From Bradyrhizobium sp. LMTR 3 (GTDB taxonomy: Bacteria > Pseudomonadota > Alphaproteobacteria > Rhizobiales > Xanthobacteraceae): 64,000 nt of DNA. Below, piece by piece: positions 61,850 to 64,000 of the stretch. Below the pieces are notes generated by a model, which did not search any database, had not been told where the DNA came from, and saw only the letters and a list, made by a program, of their open reading frames with translations. Position 1 is the first letter of the stretch, and each line of letters opens with the position of its first letter. Location: positions 186,001 through 250,000 of the forward strand of contig NZ_MAXC01000043.1 of the NCBI RefSeq assembly GCF_001693485.1. The letters run 5' to 3'. Position numbers and translations under genes: made by a program.

Positions 61850-63688
61850 CTACGCCACCGCCCGTTCGCGATACATGGCGTCGATCTCGGCGGCGTAGCG
61901 CTTGTTCACGAAGCTGCGCTTCAGCTTCATGGTCGGCGTCAGTTCCTCGTCCTCGGGAGTCAACTGACGCTCGATGAGGTAGAACTTCTTGATGGTTTCG
62001 ACGCGCGCGAAGTTCGCATTGACCGCCTCGATCTCACGCTGGATCAGGTCCTGGATCTCCTGCGCACGGCACAGGCTGGCATAATTGGTGAACGGAATAT
62101 CGTGGTCCTGCGCGTACTTCTCGACATTCTCCTGGTCGATCATCACGAGGCAGGTCAAATACGGCCGCTTGTCGCCGATCACCACGGCGTCCGAAACGTA
62201 AGGCGAGAATTTCAACTGGTTCTCGATCTCCGACGGCGTGATGTTCTTGCCGCCCGAGGTGATGATGATGTCCTTCATCCGGTCAGTGATCTTGACGAAG
62301 CCTTCATTGTCGATCGAGCCGACGTCGCCGGTGTGCAACCATCCCTTGGCGTCGATGGTCTCGGCGGTCTTCTCCGGCTGATTCAGATAGCCCATGAACA
62401 GAAAGTCGCCGCGGATCAGGATTTCGCCCTGCGGCGAGATCGCAACCTCGCCCCACGGCGCGGCCTTGCCGACCGACCCGAGCTTGATGCGATCGGGCGG
62501 CATGATGGTCGCGACGCCGCAATTCTCGGTCTGGCCGTAGACTTCGCGCATGTCGAGGCCGAGCGCGAGATACCAGCGGATCAGGTCCGGCGCGATCGGG
62601 GCCGCGCCGGTAAAGGCCAGCCGGCACCGATCGAGCCCGAGCATGCGGCGGATGTTGCGGAACACCAGCCAATAGGCGGCGCGGTTGGCCAGCCGCAAGG
62701 ACAGTGGCGGCGTATCGCCCTGCAGCTTGTACTCGGTCATCCGATTGCCGATGGCGAGCGCGTTGCGGTACATCCAGTTCTGGAACGTGGTCGCATCCTT
62801 CAGCGCGATCGTGATTCCGGAATAGAACTTTTCCCAAATTCTCGGCACCGCGAGGAAGGCGGTCGGCTGCACCTCGCGCAGATTATCCGGCACGGTCTCC
62901 GGGCTCTCGGCGAAATTCATCACCGATCCCAGCGCCAGCGAGACGTAATAGCCGCCGATCCGCTCGGCGACGTGGCAGAGCGGCAGGAACACCAGCCGTT
63001 CCTCGTTGTCGGTCGACGGAAACAGGTCATTGGCGTGGCGCATCTGGTGCGTCACGCTGCGGTTGGAATGCATGGCGCCCTTGGGTGGGCCGGTGGTGCC
63101 CGAGGTGTAGACCAGGATGGCGAGATCGCCTGCGCTGCGGCTTCCGATCATCTCGTCCCACAGCGCCTCATTATCCTGCTCGTGGTTGCGGCCGAGCGCC
63201 ATGAACTCGGCCAGCGACAACACCATCGGGTCGCTGAAACCGGTCAGGCCTTCCATGTCGAACACGACGATCTTCTGCAGAGTCGGGCAACGCGAACGGC
63301 AGGCGAGGATCTTGTCGAGCTGTTCCTCGTCCTCGGCGAAGATCACCTTGGTCGAAGAATCGTTGATCAAATATTCAACCTGCGACGAGGAGTCGGTCGG
63401 GTAGATGCCGGACGAAACGCCGCCGGCGCAGAGGATGCCCATGTCGGCATAGACCCATTCCGGCACGGCGTTGGCGATGATCGAGGCGACGTCCCCCGGC
63501 CGGAACCCGCTGGCATGCAGGCCATAGGCCACGTCCTTGGATATCTGCAGCCATTCGCGCCAACTGGTCGGCTGCCAGATGCCGAACTTCTTTTCGCGGA
63601 TCGCCGGCCGGTCGCCGCGTGTTTCCACGGACAGCAAGAAGCTCTTCGCGATCGTGTCGGCGACCGTCAGCACTGCCGGTCTGGCCAT
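61850..63688 (-). CDS. Long-chain acyl-CoA synthetase-like AMP-forming ligase
   Basis: A 612-residue ANL enzyme of the FAA1/LC-FACS branch. The P-loop YTSGTTGPPKG is at 194-204, then EVYGQTENCGVAT, TGDVGSIDNEGFVKITDRMK and IIITSGGKNITPSEIE, and the late region YLIERQLTPEDEELTPTMKL in place of a PTGK motif, as in eukaryote-like ligases. The ATG at 63688 (MARPAV) has AGGAG six bases upstream; an ATG two codons earlier is also possible. It lies inside a branched-chain-type ABC cluster, a common Bradyrhizobium arrangement for uptake and activation of aromatic or fatty acids. Confidence 0.88.
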   Translation of the reverse strand: MARPAVLTVADTIAKSFLLSVETRGDRPAIREKKFGIWQPTSWREWLQISKDVAYGLHASGFRPGDVASIIANAVPEWVYADMGILCAGGVSSGIYPTDSSSQVEYLINDSSTKVIFAEDEEQLDKILACRSRCPTLQKIVVFDMEGLTGFSDPMVLSLAEFMALGRNHEQDNEALWDEMIGSRSAGDLAILVYTSGTTGPPKGAMHSNRSVTHQMRHANDLFPSTDNEERLVFLPLCHVAERIGGYYVSLALGSVMNFAESPETVPDNLREVQPTAFLAVPRIWEKFYSGITIALKDATTFQNWMYRNALAIGNRMTEYKLQGDTPPLSLRLANRAAYWLVFRNIRRMLGLDRCRLAFTGAAPIAPDLIRWYLALGLDMREVYGQTENCGVATIMPPDRIKLGSVGKAAPWGEVAISPQGEILIRGDFLFMGYLNQPEKTAETIDAKGWLHTGDVGSIDNEGFVKITDRMKDIIITSGGKNITPSEIENQLKFSPYVSDAVVIGDKRPYLTCLVMIDQENVEKYAQDHDIPFTNYASLCRAQEIQDLIQREIEAVNANFARVETIKKFYLIERQLTPEDEELTPTMKLKRSFVNKRYAAEIDAMYRERAVA

Positions 63689-63783
63689 GCGCATCTCCTC
63701 CCTCTGTCGCCCGCCTCCGGTGCCGGTGTTCGAACCGGTCTTGGTTTTCGAAGCAGGGCTCGAATTTAGCTCTAACTAGTTCT

Positions 63784-63857
63784 TAACGCCATGCTTTTGA
63801 CTGCGACGGTTAACGCCAGATCTTCTAACGCCAGGTGTTCTAAGTCTTCTAACGCCA
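63784..63857. repeat. Short iterated repeat at the 3' end of the ABC ATPase gene
   Basis: TAACGCCA occurs at 63784, 63811, 63826 and 63850, spaced by 27, 15 and 24 bases, all multiples of three. On the minus strand each reads TGGCGTTA, and the first copy met is the gene's own last codons (TGG CGT TAG), twice followed by AAGA. It looks like small tandem duplications of the gene's end. Confidence 0.7.
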
Positions 63858-64000
63858 CGTCTTCTTCTTTTTCCAGCGCCGCTCGCCGCGGGCGCCTTCT
63901 TCCTTGGCGCCGAGATAGAATTCCTGGATGTCCTTTGAACTCATCAGCCGCTCGCAGGTATCGTTCATCACGACCCGGCCGATTTCCAGCACATAGCCGT
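63849..64000 (-). CDS. ABC transporter ATP-binding protein, C-terminal part (partial)
   Basis: The minus strand reads, in frame to the TAG at 63849, GYVLEIGRVVMNDTCERLMS then SKDIQEFYLGAKEEGARGER and RWKKKKTWR. GYVLEIGRVV...L...DIQEFYLG is the C-terminus of LivF/LivG-type branched-chain ABC ATPases, with an extra basic tail. The start lies beyond the right edge of the window. It belongs with the acyl-CoA synthetase and binding protein downstream. Confidence 0.85.
   Translation of the reverse strand, partial: GYVLEIGRVVMNDTCERLMSSKDIQEFYLGAKEEGARGERRWKKKKTWR

Overview
The window looks like chromosome of a Bradyrhizobium-type alphaproteobacterium (Nitrobacteraceae, Hyphomicrobiales). This rests on uniformly high GC coding sequence, many acyl-CoA and aromatic or amide catabolism genes, ABC uptake systems typical of rhizobia, a DUF1127 micro-protein, and many dispersed REP-like palindromes placed at gene ends. 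No rRNA, tRNA, CRISPR array or intact mobile element was seen. All names come from motif and family recognition; no database search was run.

Layout. (1) 0-18 kb: acyl-CoA and related catabolism. On the minus strand are an acyl-CoA dehydrogenase, a feruloyl-CoA-synthase-like ligase, a truncated enoyl-CoA hydratase remnant, an SDR and a TetR regulator. Divergent from them are a thiolase, an AMP-forming acyl-CoA ligase, an epoxide-hydrolase-like enzyme and an amidase. An alcohol dehydrogenase, an AidB-type acyl-CoA dehydrogenase, a Tyr-less SDR and an enoyl-CoA hydratase follow. (2) 18.7-23.5 kb: a tricarballylate locus (LysR regulator, tcuA, a secreted esterase, tcuB). (3) 23.8-28.4 kb: three translationally coupled genes (HlyD-like protein, secreted alpha-helical putative glycosidase, processive GT2 synthase). 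They resemble a c-di-GMP-controlled beta-glucan locus of the BgsBA type with an extra enzyme. (4) 28.4-33.5 kb: small genes, an IS5-type transposase scrap, then a Rieske ferredoxin with two paralogous amidohydrolases, and a CinA-like gene.

(5) 33.7-36.7 kb: a PrsDE-like type I secretion pair. (6) 38-47.2 kb: a peptide or amide ABC importer whose operon also encodes an amidase and a 65-residue GatC/AtzG-like partner. Its two paralogous binding proteins are divergent, and the 205-bp gap between them carries two back-to-back sequences that match the sigma-54 promoter consensus exactly. This predicts nitrogen-responsive scavenging of an amide substrate. (7) 47.3-58 kb: a surface module. It holds a CHASE2 nucleotide cyclase, a TPR/glycosyltransferase-like protein, a 1830-residue FecR/VCBS adhesin with a type I secretion C-terminus, and a LapG-like transglutaminase-fold protease with an intact Cys-His-Asp triad. 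No LapD is in the window. (8) 58-64 kb: a PQQ-dependent alcohol dehydrogenase fused to cytochrome c, then a branched-chain-type ABC cluster with an embedded long-chain acyl-CoA synthetase, running off the right edge.

The most interesting points are the twin sigma-54 promoters with the amidase and GatC-like pair, the esterase inside the tricarballylate locus, the three-gene glucan-type locus, and the LapG-like protease beside a FecR/VCBS adhesin.
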